DNA from: Chaetoceros tenuissimus
Taxonomy: Eukaryota; Bacillariophyta; Thalassiosirophyceae; Chaetocerotales; Chaetocerotaceae
DNA length: 64,000 nt
Reading direction: 5' to 3'
Assembly (NCBI GenBank): GCA_021927905.1
Contig: BLLK01000062.1
Location: forward strand, 620,001-684,000
In this document: piece after piece, positions 1 to 10,722 of the stretch
How positions within the stretch are numbered: the stretch's first letter is position 1
How the letters are laid out: each line of letters starts with the position of its first letter
Made by a program: the position numbers and the translations under genes
Notes under the pieces: model-generated
The model's input: the letters and a program-made list of their open reading frames with translations, nothing else
What the model was told of the DNA's origin: nothing
Database searches by the model: none

Positions 1-835
1 TCCTCATCATTTTTAACTTTTTTTACAAAATTACCACCAGGCCATCAGGAGATCATTGTGAGTTGGAAAAATGTTTCAAAAGAGGTGTAGCATTATGAAA
101 AGAGGGCTTCTCCAACGCAATTTTCAATTAGGTGATTGAGTAAAGTTGACTTTGGAAATGTGGCAAAATGAAAATTCCTCGAGGAAAGTTTCGGAAAAGA
201 ATGCGTAGGTACCATTCGACGTTTTATTTTCAAGCAATACAGAATCCAGCTACCTTCCTACCAAAATGAAATCAAGATTTTCTCATGAGGTATGTCAGTT
301 GATGAAGAAGGCAGTTCATGGTGATTACAGGAGACCACGCGCGCTTGACTTCGTCAAAAATAAGAAAATCATTGTTTTTCGAAATCCAAGGTAGCAGGAG
401 GTAGAAAAGAAGACTGTCGAATCTATCATCTGCAAGAGAAAAATAATTTTAAGAAATGTGAAATCGAAGATAGAGCGAAATGTTTTGGACGTAGTAATTA
501 AAAAGGATAATCGATTGGAGCCTTGGCTTGTATTTATTGGAAATGATAAACAGTAAGGATTTCATTCCCGAAAAACAGGTTACGGGAAAGTTGACTGAGA
601 CTTGATGATTCTTCACTTGGCCGACTCCGCTCTTCGGACAGAGAATATTATGTACAACATGTGTGAGTATGTAATAAATAGCTAGCGCTTGAGGAATTAG
701 AAACAGAACTTTTGTCTAGCGCTTGAGGAATTAGAAACAGAAATTTTGTCATATATATAGACTATATACATAGATACATTTGAGATTCTCTGTAAAAGAG
801 AGTATTGATCTAAATCAAGAAGATTCAGTATAAAA
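1..835. other. Left-edge stretch without a recognisable gene
   Basis: No open frame of useful length and no family motif was seen on either strand. It holds a 34-bp tandem duplication (682-749) and, just before the next gene, an AT-rich block (about 750-775) that could belong to a promoter. A decayed gene cannot be excluded. Confidence 0.5.
682..749. repeat. Tandem duplication of a 34-bp unit
   Basis: Two head-to-tail copies (682-715 and 716-749) begin with ctagcgcttgaggaattag and differ at one base. They lie about 90 bp upstream of the first ATG of the broken SANT/HSF/RING gene. The near identity implies a recent local duplication. Confidence 0.9.
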
Positions 836-2601
836 ATGAATGCTCGGGATCAGCGGAAGAGTGAGACGTGCACGTCTGGAAACGAATGTACAACTGTTGA
901 CAAATCTTCTTCGTCAGAAAAGTAAAAAGAAACTGCAGAGAACATTGCTAGCAATATTAGAGGAGCATCAGCTACAGCTACTTTAATGGAAAGTAAAGGA
1001 CCATGGACATACAGAGAACATTGTATATTTCTTGATGGTTTCTATACATATGGCTATAATTGGAAACAGATTGCAGATATTGTCAAGTCGCGAAATACTG
1101 AAGAAGTTAGGCATCATTTTGACTCATTCCAGAAAGAAGAACCGTTTCTGATTACTCTAAGGAGGATGCTTGATGATGAGTCTCTTGACCATATCATTGC
1201 ATGGCTACCTGATGGTCAAACTTTTCGCATTTACAATAATTGGGAGTTTACGAGAATTGCGTTGCTTCTGCATAGGTATGGATTCAATTACGATATAAAC
1301 GGTAGTGTTTGGTTTCACCCGCAATTTGGGAAGGATTTTCCCTGTAACGGGAACACGGAAGAAACAAGTCAAAGTAAAGAAAAAATAGAGAAAATGTTGA
1401 AGAAAGGATTGCAACTGAAACGAAGAACGATAAGTCTGAGATGCTCACACAATCCAATACGGAGTCTGGCATGCTGAACAATGGAAAGTGGACAGAGGAG
1501 GAGCATCGTCTTTTTGAAGAAGGCTTGGAGAAATATGGCAAAGGGCAATGGAAGAAGAAGATTACTTCACACGTCGGAACTAGAACACATAAGCAAGTCA
1601 TATCTCATGCTGAAAGCTATGTAGAAGACCCGAGAAATTCAAACACTGGGAAGTGGACAGATGAAGAACATCATCGTTTCGAAGAAGGTTTGGAGAAATA
1701 TGGCAAAGGGCAATGGAAGAAGATTGCTTCACATGTCGGAACTAGAACAAGCACTCAAGTTAATACTCATGCTCAAAGCTATGCAGAAAACTCGAACAAC
1801 ACAAACAAGGGACAGTGGACCGATGAGGAGCATAGTCTTTTCGAAGAAGGCTTGGAGCAATACGGTAAAGGAAATTGGAAGAAGATTTCTTCACATGTCC
1901 GAACTAGAACATGTACACAAGTGAAAGATTATGCGTCCAAGTACTTTGCCAAAATATCTTCAGCTGATATTAGAAAGAGGGATGATGAGGCAAAATTATT
2001 ACAAATTGAAGAAGTTAATGAGATCACAGAGAAGGAAGATGTACTCAACGACAAGAAACGTTCTTCTCCAGATGACATTGATGAAACTCATTGCCCTATT
2101 TGCTTTGAAATATTTGATGATCCGCACATTATTCCAGAGTGCTGTCATGGGTTCTGCAAATCTTGCATCGAGAAATCCTTGGGACATAGAAAAGAATGCC
2201 CTTTATGTAGGGGTCTAGTAAGATCACGTAGATCTTTGCGGAAGGATGAACCTTTTAGAGACTTGTTACAAAGACTTGAAAACGGTAGTTTGAATCGGGT
2301 TCAAAGCAAGAGAATTTCGAATGATGCGGAAGGCATGAAACCGCTTGAATCCATCAAGATATCGCCACTAAGAGCTTCTACTGATTTTGCAGATACAACT
2401 TGCTGCTCGAAATGCTTGAAATATCTTGACGACCCTTTCATTGTCCAAGAGTGCTGTCATAGATATTGTGGTACTTGTATTGAGGAAGAAGTGGGACACA
2501 AGAAAGAGTGCATGGTATGCAAAAGTCGAATTACATCACGTTGCTTGTATAGAAGAGATGAAGCATTTGCCAAAGTACTTCGAATGTTACAATGTAAGTA
2601 A
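836..2601 (+). pseudogene. Disrupted SANT/HSF-like/triple-SANT/double-RING regulator
   Basis: Several frames together read as one long regulator. An ATG at 836 opens a Ser-rich frame that meets TAA at 923-925 and continues in the same frame through ATG 986 to 1477. The 986-1477 part has a SANT-like helix set (WTYREH...NWKQIAD) and then a degenerate HSF-type DNA-binding domain (IIAWLPDGQTFRIYNNWEF, then a YGF and a WFHPQFG block). A shift by one frame near the six-A run at 1380-1385 leads into the frame read by 1441-2601. That frame has three SANT/Myb repeats (WTEEEH...GTRT..QV..HA), resembling the plant SHAQKYF class, and two C3HC4 RING fingers (about residues 217-258 and 321-361 of the 1441 frame). 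RING fingers usually mark E3 ubiquitin ligases. The stop and the shift suggest a pseudogene. An assembly error or two separate genes remain possible. No splice pair that repairs the frame was found. Confidence 0.6.
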
Positions 2602-3529
2602 TAGAATGGAGATCATGAGAGAGATGAAATATGTTTGGGGAGCATAAGTGTCGAATATGGTATGGCAATAAACGGACAGTTTCCGTGATACTCATGATAA
2701 ATTAACGAAAACTGGGAACAGACCTTTTTCTGTGCCTCCACAAGTTAACGCATGAAAGGTACTTAGAATGCACACACTGTATGACATGAAATGAAGTTCC
2801 TGCCGAACTTTTAGTGCTGATGATCAGTAGCAGGATACAAAAACATACACCGCATACATGTTTGACTTTATCCTTAGTCTGCCTTGCTAATAAGCAGAAC
2901 AGTAATCCCTGACTTTCTATTCATAAATAGTATCCGTAAACAATGAGTCACGTCTTAGTCGATCAGGCTCAAAGTTAATGCAAAGAAGCACAATTGAAAG
3001 TTTTAGTTTATAGAGGCCGCTCATAATTTGCGTCATATGCCACACCAGACTGGAAATCACAGTAAACTCTTATTGTACTCTCATCACCGGATGGGTAACG
3101 GCATATATCATGCTCTGCTCTAAAACGAGGACTAAGGCAATCCTTCTCGAATAAGTAGATGTGGTTACTTAGGCTTTAATGCTGCTTCGAAAGAAAGGAT
3201 GAGGATGAAATCCATGAAACATCTCGGTCAAGAAAAAAATCTAGGACGATCTCTCCATGGTATAATTATACAAGGAAGTAAGAACCATATTCGAGCCTAA
3301 TATTTACAATTAAAACTTGGATTTGGTATTTGAAATATACATTGGTCGAATTGATGTATGGCAAAAGTGAGCTGAGAAAGTCAGAGACTTGTGACAATTT
3401 GTGACATGATTTTTACACGATGAGGCGAAGAAGGAACATTTTCATTTTTGAATTTAGAGAAAGACATTGGTCCAATACAAATTAGCAACATCATCAGTAT
3501 TGTAAAGAAAGCAAACGTATCTGGCAGAC
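2602..3529. other. Intergenic stretch with a decayed sulfotransferase tail
   Basis: No intact gene was seen. On the minus strand at 3008-3175 lies the end of a sulfotransferase-like frame (own entry). The DNA from about 2950 to 3074 resembles 5513-5634, which is the 3' flank and last codons of the intact sulfotransferase. The rest, including 3180-3529 before the MYND gene, shows nothing recognisable. Confidence 0.6.
3008..3175 (-). pseudogene. Sulfotransferase C-terminal fragment, decayed copy
   Basis: Read on the minus strand, a 55-codon frame ends with VYCDFQSGVAYDANYERPL and TAA. The intact sulfotransferase at 5568-6896 ends with the same residues except W for R. The DNA match is about 78 bp (2997-3074 against 5557-5634) with few differences, and weaker similarity runs into the 3' flank. 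Upstream of this tail the frame diverges and meets a stop at 3176-3178. No P-loop or other catalytic part is nearby. It is therefore a remnant of a duplicated gene, or a last exon without a gene. Confidence 0.65.
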
Positions 3530-4847
3530 ATGGGGAAGAAAGGGAAGAGAAGCAAGAAGAAGGATGGAAACAAAGAAGCAGACAAGAGTGAGTTCAATGA
3601 TATAATTCTCCAGACATTTTGATACAATGCCTTTTTAATTTAAAAACACTCAACCTCTTTCTTCAGTTATCAATAAGACTAACAAGCTACTGGATAATGC
3701 ATTCAACAACGAAAGGAAGGAGTTAAATTCAAAAGCTGCTATCCAATATAGAGAGGCAATTCGAATTCTCGAATCAAAGAGGGAATTCTTGGCCCACACT
3801 AGACACTTGCTAGAGGCATATTCATCTCTATTGATTGTGGAGTACCGAAGACGGAGTTACAAGGCAGCATTAGATTGCTACACCTATTTCATAGCAAGAG
3901 ACAGACAGAATAATTCACAATTTAGAGGGTTTGTCAATCTCTTTCATCAGCTCATCGTGTTGAGACAGAATGGTCAAGAGTGCCAAATCAAAGATTTTAT
4001 TCATTTCATCTCACGGAAAGGCGAGGTTGCAATATCTATTTTTATCGAGGCTGTATTCGCATTTAGAGCTCATAAGATGTATGATTCTGCAATTAGACTG
4101 GAAATGGCATGTGGATTTCTCATGCGGCAACCATTCGAGAGCAAATTGTCTCTCGCATTGACTTACCTTGAACAATATAGAAATGTCTTCAACCAGAAAT
4201 CACAAATCAGAAAGGAAGCTTTCTCCACCATTAATAGCCTCATTACACCAATGATGGAAAAGTTTCTTCAATTAGAGAGTTTCAGTAGTCCTGAATATAT
4301 GTTGGTACTTGGACAGTGGTACTATCTTACTCATACACTAGCTGTTGACAAGAGTGAAAAAGAAAAATGCATCATTTCTGCTTTCACAATGGTTGAATTG
4401 TTTCTTAATTCAATAGTAGTTATAGACGAAGGTCTCACAAAAATAAAACAGGATAAATGCTACACGTGCGGCCAAGCAGTCACCCCCACTGAGGTGCAAT
4501 ATGTATGCAGTGGCTGTCGAGTGGCTTGCTACTGTAGTCTTGATCATCAGCGAGCAACTTGGAAAAAGGAGGCAGTCAAGGGAACGCGCATTGGTCATGA
4601 GATTCTATGTCCTATATACAAGGCTTTCCGAAAGCATCTTTTTCAAAAAGATAATGAAGTTAAAGAATCAAGGATGAAAAGACGCTTGGAAAGGGAATGT
4701 GTAAAGTTTCTAGAGTATGGACTGGGCCTGAAGAACAAATGCTTCCCTTGTGAATATCGAAAGTTTGATGATGAAGGAACAAATTTTCATTCACGATTCC
4801 ACGTGAGAGTCACGATGGACAATAACTTGGTATGGACTAGGAATTAA
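3530..4847 (+). CDS. MYND zinc-finger protein with TPR-like helical repeats
   Basis: Two exons (3530-3587 and 3667-4847) encode 412 residues. The first exon gives a very basic start (MGKKGKRSKKKDG). The intron is 79 nt, from GTGAGT to CTTCAG. The body looks helical, with alternating patterns such as YKAALDCYTYFIARD and YDSAIRLEMACG that resemble tetratricopeptide repeats. A MYND finger lies at about residues 284-334 (CYTCG, CSGC, CYCSLDHQ, then GHEILCP), with the full C/H ligand series. MYND fingers usually bind proline-rich peptides in chromatin or assembly factors. No SET domain is visible, so this is not a SMYD methyltransferase. Its exact role is unknown. Confidence 0.8.
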
Positions 4848-5567
4848 TGGTTTAGTAGAGTCTGGTACAGCATGTAGAATTCTAGATGTATGTCTGCATT
4901 TGTATCCATCATAGTAGGAATAACCAATCCATCATCAATATCAGTATAAGAATCTTTTGCTTATCAATTTACATTACGGATGTTATTTTACTCAGTATTG
5001 AAGTCCCGAGAATTGCAGAAATATCCACAATCTCTTCCATGCAAAACCAGCTCATCAAATACCATAGCAATCTCTTGGATAGTAATTCTGTGAATGATTA
5101 TTTTCTTACATTTAAATTATTGAGCAATGACTTCGATTGCTTTTAAAAACGCAAAGTTCAGTCAAAGTGAAAGTCAATCAGGCAAATGTCTAGGCATTCA
5201 TTTCCATCCATCATCTTCTCTTTTTTGCACGGCCTTTTCAATCAAATCTACCCATTTGTTGTCATTTATAAATGAAAATGGACACTCTACAGACTCATTA
5301 TTTTTCATTTTTCGGAGGAGGAATATAACAGATAAATGGAATGTCACAGTTGTTGTCCTTTGTAGTGTAACACAAGCTTATAATACAACTGCTCCTGGGA
5401 AGCTTCCTCCAAATATTTGAAGTTTACCTTCAAATCATTGTACACTTTGACGACAATACTCCATCTATATAAAATTGTAATATTCACGAGGAGAAATTCC
5501 GCGAACAACACGACACGCCCAAGTCAATCAGGTTGCAAGTATTTGCGGCATTAGTTAAAGTTTTAGT
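4848..5567. other. Intergenic, convergent 3' ends
   Basis: This lies between the ends of the MYND gene (+) and the sulfotransferase (-). Short open frames (4886-5146, 5127-5420) have no recognisable motif and AT-rich, low-complexity composition. Nothing else was seen. Confidence 0.5.
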
Positions 5568-6896
5568 TTATAGAGGCCACTCATAATTTGCATCATATGC
5601 CACACCAGACTGAAAGTCGCAGTAAACTCTCATTGCCTTGAGGTACATATCTAATTCATCCTTTCTCCTTGGATCATTTTCTGGCAATTCACTATCAAAT
5701 TCCCGAATCTTACAATCTCCATGAGATTCAATGACATTCTTTTGAGCTTTTGTAGCTTCAAGCTGCTTCTTGTTATGTTGAAGATTAGGATCCACAAAGC
5801 TATCCACAATTTCCTTTGTAATTTGTTGTGGTGGCGGTGGAACACCACATTTGGAAGTCAGTTCATCTGAGATACGTTTGACTTCCTTCATAGGATCACT
5901 CAAAACGTCATTGTTACTCGACAATACTCGACACAAGTCAGCAGAATTTTTGACTGCAGCCTTGTTGTACATGATCCATAGTCGCATACCTCTCGTCAGT
6001 GTAAATCCCTGTTCACGTTTATGAAGTGACATTGCAACTTCAAGTGGATTACGGTATGTAAAGATAACTGCTGGCTTTGAATTCAGGAACGGCAACCAAG
6101 TTCGCATGGTAATACACATTCTAGGATCTTTCTGCAACCAAGGTGAATTCTCCGGATCATTCAAAACTTTGATGGCCTTGTCTAATTTCTCAGTATTAAT
6201 TTTTCCAGCACGTGTATTTTCAATGGCGAGATTTGCATCATACTTGCCGACATTTGCAGCCCAATTCACTTTTTGATCATACATGAATTCATCATTTTGA
6301 AGAACAGCAGGGATAAGTTCAAAGAATCCCTTTTCATTATCAAATGCCGGTTGAATCAAGGGTGCACCTGGATTATATCCAAATCCTTCCACTAAAAGTC
6401 CTGAAAGCATGGATGTTCCCGATCGATGCATTCCCAACACCATGAAACCAGTCGTTGGTTTACCATCATCTTGAGCAGGTTTCTTGGGTTTGACAGCTAC
6501 ATCATGTCGTGCATTATCAAAATTTGATATTTTATGAGTTTTACTGGGATGTGCTTTAGATTCCATGAATTTATTCCATGCATCCGTCATGAGTTTTTCC
6601 TCCATCTCACTTCGTTTCTTTCCTCGTAAAATTCCAAATTCTTGTTTCCAAGCTTGACTTTCATCCTTGACCTTGTGTACAAATTTATCTTTTTTCAATT
6701 TGAATCTGTGTGCCCTTTCCTCGTCTTTGAGCATGGGTTGGAAATATAGCATGGAGAGTAGGTATACCATGGCGAATATTGCGAGGCATGATATAGACTT
6801 GGAACCAAAGACAATGTAGGGTGTGTTGGACGACGATGACCCTTTTTTCGATCTGGGAGTGCGGCGCTTTCTCTTTTCCTTTTCTATCGTGACCAT
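5568..6896 (-). CDS. Golgi-type sulfotransferase, type II membrane protein
   Basis: The 442-residue protein has a short basic cytoplasmic tail, a single membrane segment at about residues 32-54 (CLAIFAMVYLLSMLYF) and a luminal catalytic domain. This is the usual layout of Golgi sulfotransferases, which transfer sulfate from PAPS to glycans or proteins. The 5'-phosphosulfate loop is GMHRSGTSML (about 155-164). The 3'-phosphate region is probably VIFTYRNPLEVAMSLHKREQ (about 277-296). The KDPRMCIT block between them also fits the family. The substrate cannot be told; diatoms make sulfated polysaccharides. No introns were seen. A decayed copy of its last residues lies at 3008-3175, so the locus has been duplicated at least once. 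Confidence 0.88.
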   Translation of the reverse strand: MVTIEKEKRKRRTPRSKKGSSSSNTPYIVFGSKSISCLAIFAMVYLLSMLYFQPMLKDEERAHRFKLKKDKFVHKVKDESQAWKQEFGILRGKKRSEMEEKLMTDAWNKFMESKAHPSKTHKISNFDNARHDVAVKPKKPAQDDGKPTTGFMVLGMHRSGTSMLSGLLVEGFGYNPGAPLIQPAFDNEKGFFELIPAVLQNDEFMYDQKVNWAANVGKYDANLAIENTRAGKINTEKLDKAIKVLNDPENSPWLQKDPRMCITMRTWLPFLNSKPAVIFTYRNPLEVAMSLHKREQGFTLTRGMRLWIMYNKAAVKNSADLCRVLSSNNDVLSDPMKEVKRISDELTSKCGVPPPPQQITKEIVDSFVDPNLQHNKKQLEATKAQKNVIESHGDCKIREFDSELPENDPRRKDELDMYLKAMRVYCDFQSGVAYDANYEWPL

Positions 6897-7390
6897 GCTG
6901 ATAGTGAAGAGTGTCTAAAGCTATTGGGGATGAGATACTTCTTTTGCACTATTGAATGATGATTGTATTAGTACAAACAATACAAACAAGTTCTAATAAT
7001 GCTGTTTGCCTACTTATGCGCCGTTTGCCGTTGCCAATGCAACGGATCGTAGGGAAAAGAGTGTCTCTATGATTTTAAATTAAAATAGAATGTCCTTCTT
7101 CCCATTTGCAGTTTCGTTTTCCAGGAGCTCCGTGAAAATGTCGAAGTTTCATCATTTCTTGAAGTGTGTGTGATGAAAACATACAATGCATCTACACAAA
7201 CACATATGAACCAAAGATAAGGTAAATTAAAATTATATAGGTATAAAATGTTTAGCGTGTATTATACAAAAATGTGAACATCTACTGTACGACGACAATG
7301 AATCTTCGATTCTACTCAAAAGGGCGAATTATTCTTGGCTTGCTCCAATTCAGAGTAAAATGTCATGAGATCCATTCACAAAATTCATCG
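6897..7390. other. Intergenic, promoter side of the sulfotransferase
   Basis: This holds the 5' flank of the sulfotransferase (-) and the 3' flank of the Ser-rich gene (-). No gene, RNA or repeat was recognised. Confidence 0.5.
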
Positions 7391-8971
7391 TCATGATGAT
7401 CTATCATCTACATGGCTCAAGCTATCATCTTGAGTTAAAGTACCATGTGATGTCGAGTTTTTCAAAATGCTACTTCTCCTGCGCAGGGAAGGTTGACGTC
7501 CAACTGAAAGTTCTCTGTCTTTCCAATCCTCGTACAAGTGTTTGCTACTCTTTTTTCTAGCTATAACTTTCTTAAGTGATCGTTTAGCCTTTTCGAGACT
7601 TTCTTCAATTTCCATCAAAGGAATATTATTTACAGTTTGTCTTCTCTTGTTCTTTACTTTGTAGTTTTCTCGAATACTTTGTACCAATTCTTTTTCGGTA
7701 TAACCTAGTTCTAAAAGCATCGTTTCTCTCTCAAAACGAGTAAGAATCATTTCACACTGATCCTCTGTGCAAGCACCGTGATAATACTCATACTCGTCAA
7801 TAGGTAAAACTACAGTTCGGTCCTCAAAATGTTTCCAACCTATGGAAACTGGTGGACCGGATGAGACTCCTGGATTATCTCCTAGTACTCGTTCATACTG
7901 TCGAACTTCTACAGTCGAAAATTGGATCTTGCTGGAGCGACGCTTAGAAGTTTGATTAGAAACCAGAATTGAGGCACCATATTTGGGAGACGAAAAGTTG
8001 CTACTTCGAAAGTGTGAAGAATCACCACTTTCACTCTCAAAATCAATATGGTGCGGTTCAGTGACTTCTTCATGAAGTTGGACAGGAGTTTTGCAGAAGC
8101 TTGATCTTGCAGAAAGGTCAGCTCGGAGGTGAGTACGAAAAAGTGGGAACAAGTCTTTGGAGTTGTCTGCCAACATGTCACTTCCGATGCTGCCACTAGC
8201 CTGTGTTGGCTCGGTACCACGAGTAACTCTAGAATGAGCAGAAAGATCAGGAACGTCTTTACGAAATACGGTAAATCTAGCGTTTGGCTGGGGATCAGTG
8301 TAACCAGAGTGATGCGAGGATGCATCTGTAGAACTAAGGTTACTGAGTATTTGCCTGGCTCTATCCGACATGGCACTTCTAGAAATATCAGTCTGATATC
8401 CTCTATCAGCACTATGCCAGGAATTGCTGTTCTTCATAGCTTCATTTTTCAAGTTGGACCATGATCTAGACCTAGCTCTAGTTTGTTCGAGAAGGTTTCG
8501 CCTTTTTCTAGGCTCTCTAGAAGAAGAATCTTGTTGGAGTTGGCAAGTACTAGAAGCATCAGAGACAGACCTATTTGTGGAAGAAGAATTGTTAAGTGAA
8601 TTCCTCGATTGGCCAAGAGAACTCCTTCTCATTAGATCTAGTGCCGATGTTTTGTGAGAAGCGTTACAATCACCGTGATCTTCATAGATACCGACGGTCG
8701 AAGAGGGAACTTCTGCAATAAGGTCGTGACTACTGTCATCTAGCTGACTACCTATGGATGCGTCGGAAATTTTGGTTTGTACATCCTCAGCTTCATTCGT
8801 ATCTATAGGGGTAACAGGAAGTTTCTTCATGGCGTAAACATGATCGACTGGTGGACGGCTATCTGCTAATGAGTCAAAAGAATGTTTTGATATGTTCAGG
8901 GAATGTTGTGAATTAAAGCGAACAGAATGCTGTGAGTGATTCACAGAGTGTTGTGAGGTATCCATTGTCAT
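7391..8971 (-). CDS. Ser-rich disordered protein with SQHS repeats
   Basis: This intronless frame encodes 526 residues. I do not recognise the family. The N-terminus has four close copies of an S-Q/K-H-S motif (TSQHSV, HSQHSV, NSQHSL, ISKHSF) within about 30 residues. Residues up to about 370 are rich in Ser, Asn, Asp and Arg and look disordered, with many RRSS or RxxS sites that could be phosphorylated. A more ordered, conserved-looking part follows at about 380-490 (YEYYHGACTEDQCEMILTRF, ELGYTEKELVQSIRENY). A basic helix (LEKAKRSLKKVIARKKSSKH) and the Arg-Ser string LRRRSSILK come after it. The length and uninterrupted frame argue for a real gene. A signalling or cytoskeletal role would be a guess. 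Confidence 0.75.
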   Translation of the reverse strand: MTMDTSQHSVNHSQHSVRFNSQHSLNISKHSFDSLADSRPPVDHVYAMKKLPVTPIDTNEAEDVQTKISDASIGSQLDDSSHDLIAEVPSSTVGIYEDHGDCNASHKTSALDLMRRSSLGQSRNSLNNSSSTNRSVSDASSTCQLQQDSSSREPRKRRNLLEQTRARSRSWSNLKNEAMKNSNSWHSADRGYQTDISRSAMSDRARQILSNLSSTDASSHHSGYTDPQPNARFTVFRKDVPDLSAHSRVTRGTEPTQASGSIGSDMLADNSKDLFPLFRTHLRADLSARSSFCKTPVQLHEEVTEPHHIDFESESGDSSHFRSSNFSSPKYGASILVSNQTSKRRSSKIQFSTVEVRQYERVLGDNPGVSSGPPVSIGWKHFEDRTVVLPIDEYEYYHGACTEDQCEMILTRFERETMLLELGYTEKELVQSIRENYKVKNKRRQTVNNIPLMEIEESLEKAKRSLKKVIARKKSSKHLYEDWKDRELSVGRQPSLRRRSSILKNSTSHGTLTQDDSLSHVDDRSS

Positions 8972-10138
8972 ATCAGCTTCGCTTCATATATTTTTCAGGT
9001 GAGCAAAGAACAATTAGCCTTGATTGGACAGCAGTATCAGTCATCAGTAATTGGCCGAACACTATGCTTCCTGTATGTTATGAACACCAGTCACCAGTGT
9101 ATGCAGTATGCAGGCTTTAGTGGTGAAAATAGAGAAGTATGCTTGATAGTGATAAAGCGACTCCTCATTTTCTCCGACAACATCAAACTTCCGTGCGTTT
9201 GACAGTACTTATTCTCGACTTTTGCACTTTCACGTTGACGTGTAGCACTCCAAGGATGAATTCGTCCAATGAGATGTCGGAAAGGCTTTTTCTGTGTCAG
9301 TTGGATGAAATATTACAGAAATTTCTGACCAATAAGATTTTACAATGGAAAAATTAGTAGAATGAAAGCTGGTGATGGTAAGAAACAAATTCTATTGTGA
9401 AAGAGCAAGGCACGGTTTGTACCATATGCATGCTAGTTAGAATGCATTTCTTTTAACTTCACAGTATATCCATTGATAATATACCTATGGAAAAAACCAT
9501 TCTATACAATTCTCCTTTTCAATCCGTTCCAGGATCGAGAGACGTTGAGTCATTTCCCAAATAAATCTACATTCATGCTTTCTTAAATTGAGAAGGAAGA
9601 ATCACTATCTAGTACATACGAAGGTCGTAAGAATCGTCTCTTTCGAGACAATTATGTGCTCCTTGTAAAATATCAATAATTATTTCATTCCCGAGTTGAG
9701 ACAACATGCATCATTTTCGTACGATATATTCTTTTTCAAGATGTACTAGTATCTTACAAAGAATGGGTTCTCACGCCGACAATGCATCATCGTATATTTA
9801 CGGGCATGACGTATCTATGACTATCGTCGAAGGAAGGAAGTCAAGGTTGTCAACTAAAAAGGTAGTGATATTTTCGAAATACATAGCCACATAACAATAT
9901 CTATTGATAGCTACGTATCGAATCTATCGATAGCTACGTACGTATCGATCATCCTCTCTTTCCTCTTTCCACAAATTTACAACTTTTTATTAAAACACAA
10001 ATTCGGAAGGTACGAAGGTACATATAGTCTTGTGAATCAAAAAGAAGAAGAAAAGGAAACAACGATCTCAGTTTACATCAAGAAGAGAGAGAAAATCTAA
10101 CTGATCTAGGACCAGGTACAAGTAAAACCAAGAAAAAC
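8972..10138. other. Divergent intergenic region
   Basis: This lies between the starts of the Ser-rich gene (-) and the MED8-like gene (+), so it should hold both promoters. Short frames (8932-9357, 9706-9894) have no motif support. At 9906-9917 and 9929-9940 the 12-mer gatagctacgta occurs twice, 23 bp apart, in a stretch rich in short palindromes (atcgat, tacgta). This could be a regulatory site. No other feature was seen. Confidence 0.5.
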
Positions 10139-10722
10139 ATGTCATCGCAGAGGAAATATGAGCATCGGATAGTCTCAGATCACCAAAAGATATTTTTAAG
10201 GTGAGCCAAAGATTCAATTCAAAGTTTCTTTGCAAATTAGAATTATATAGGGCTAATTGTATGTTTCTAAAGACAGAGTCATATTTTACGAAAAAATATA
10301 TTTGAATGGGATCAAATGCTAGTAGGAAGCGCAACAGGAGAAGAGTGGCCGTCAATGGTTGGAAGATTGAATGCAGCACTGGTAAGGATATGATTTCATT
10401 TTTTTTTGCTACAATTTTCATTTACACATAGTATAGGCTAACAATTTCATTCTAGAATCAAACAACTAATCTTGACAAAAGTATAGAAGATGTAATGAAT
10501 CATTTTGTGTATGAACCAAAGAAAGCAACTATGAACCCACAAGATATTCCCTTCTTTTTATCAGTCCGATTGGTGGATGGTGCAAATGGAGAAGAATCTA
10601 ATGCGGATGAATTCGTAATAAGCAAAAGTAATACCAATTCGCCACAAGCCATTTTGACAAAATATGAGAAAGATGCTGCTGAAGTTGCAAGAGAATTTGA
10701 AGAAAATATGGTTCGATTCTAA
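10139..10722 (+). CDS. Mediator subunit 8-like small protein
   Basis: Three exons (10139-10200, 10273-10381, 10456-10722) encode 145 residues. The introns are 72 and 74 nt, with GTGAGC/AAAG and GTAAGG/CTAG ends, and the frame is kept throughout. An N-terminal helical part leads to EEWPSMVGRLNAALNQTNN and then DIPFFLSVRLVDG, followed by an acidic stretch and a C-terminal helix. The order of a W-P-S helix with repeated leucines, a proline/hydrophobic 'IPFFLSV' strand and a final helix resembles MED8 of the Mediator head module, which links activators to RNA polymerase II. The resemblance is by pattern and length only. It could be another small helical protein. Exon 1 is the least certain part. 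Confidence 0.55.

Noticed and set aside
1368-1388. GT...AG pair that could be an intron repairing the SANT/HSF/RING frame
   Set aside because: At 21 nt it is far too short compared with the 67-208 nt introns here; other GT/AG pairs tried gave the wrong phase or a stop.
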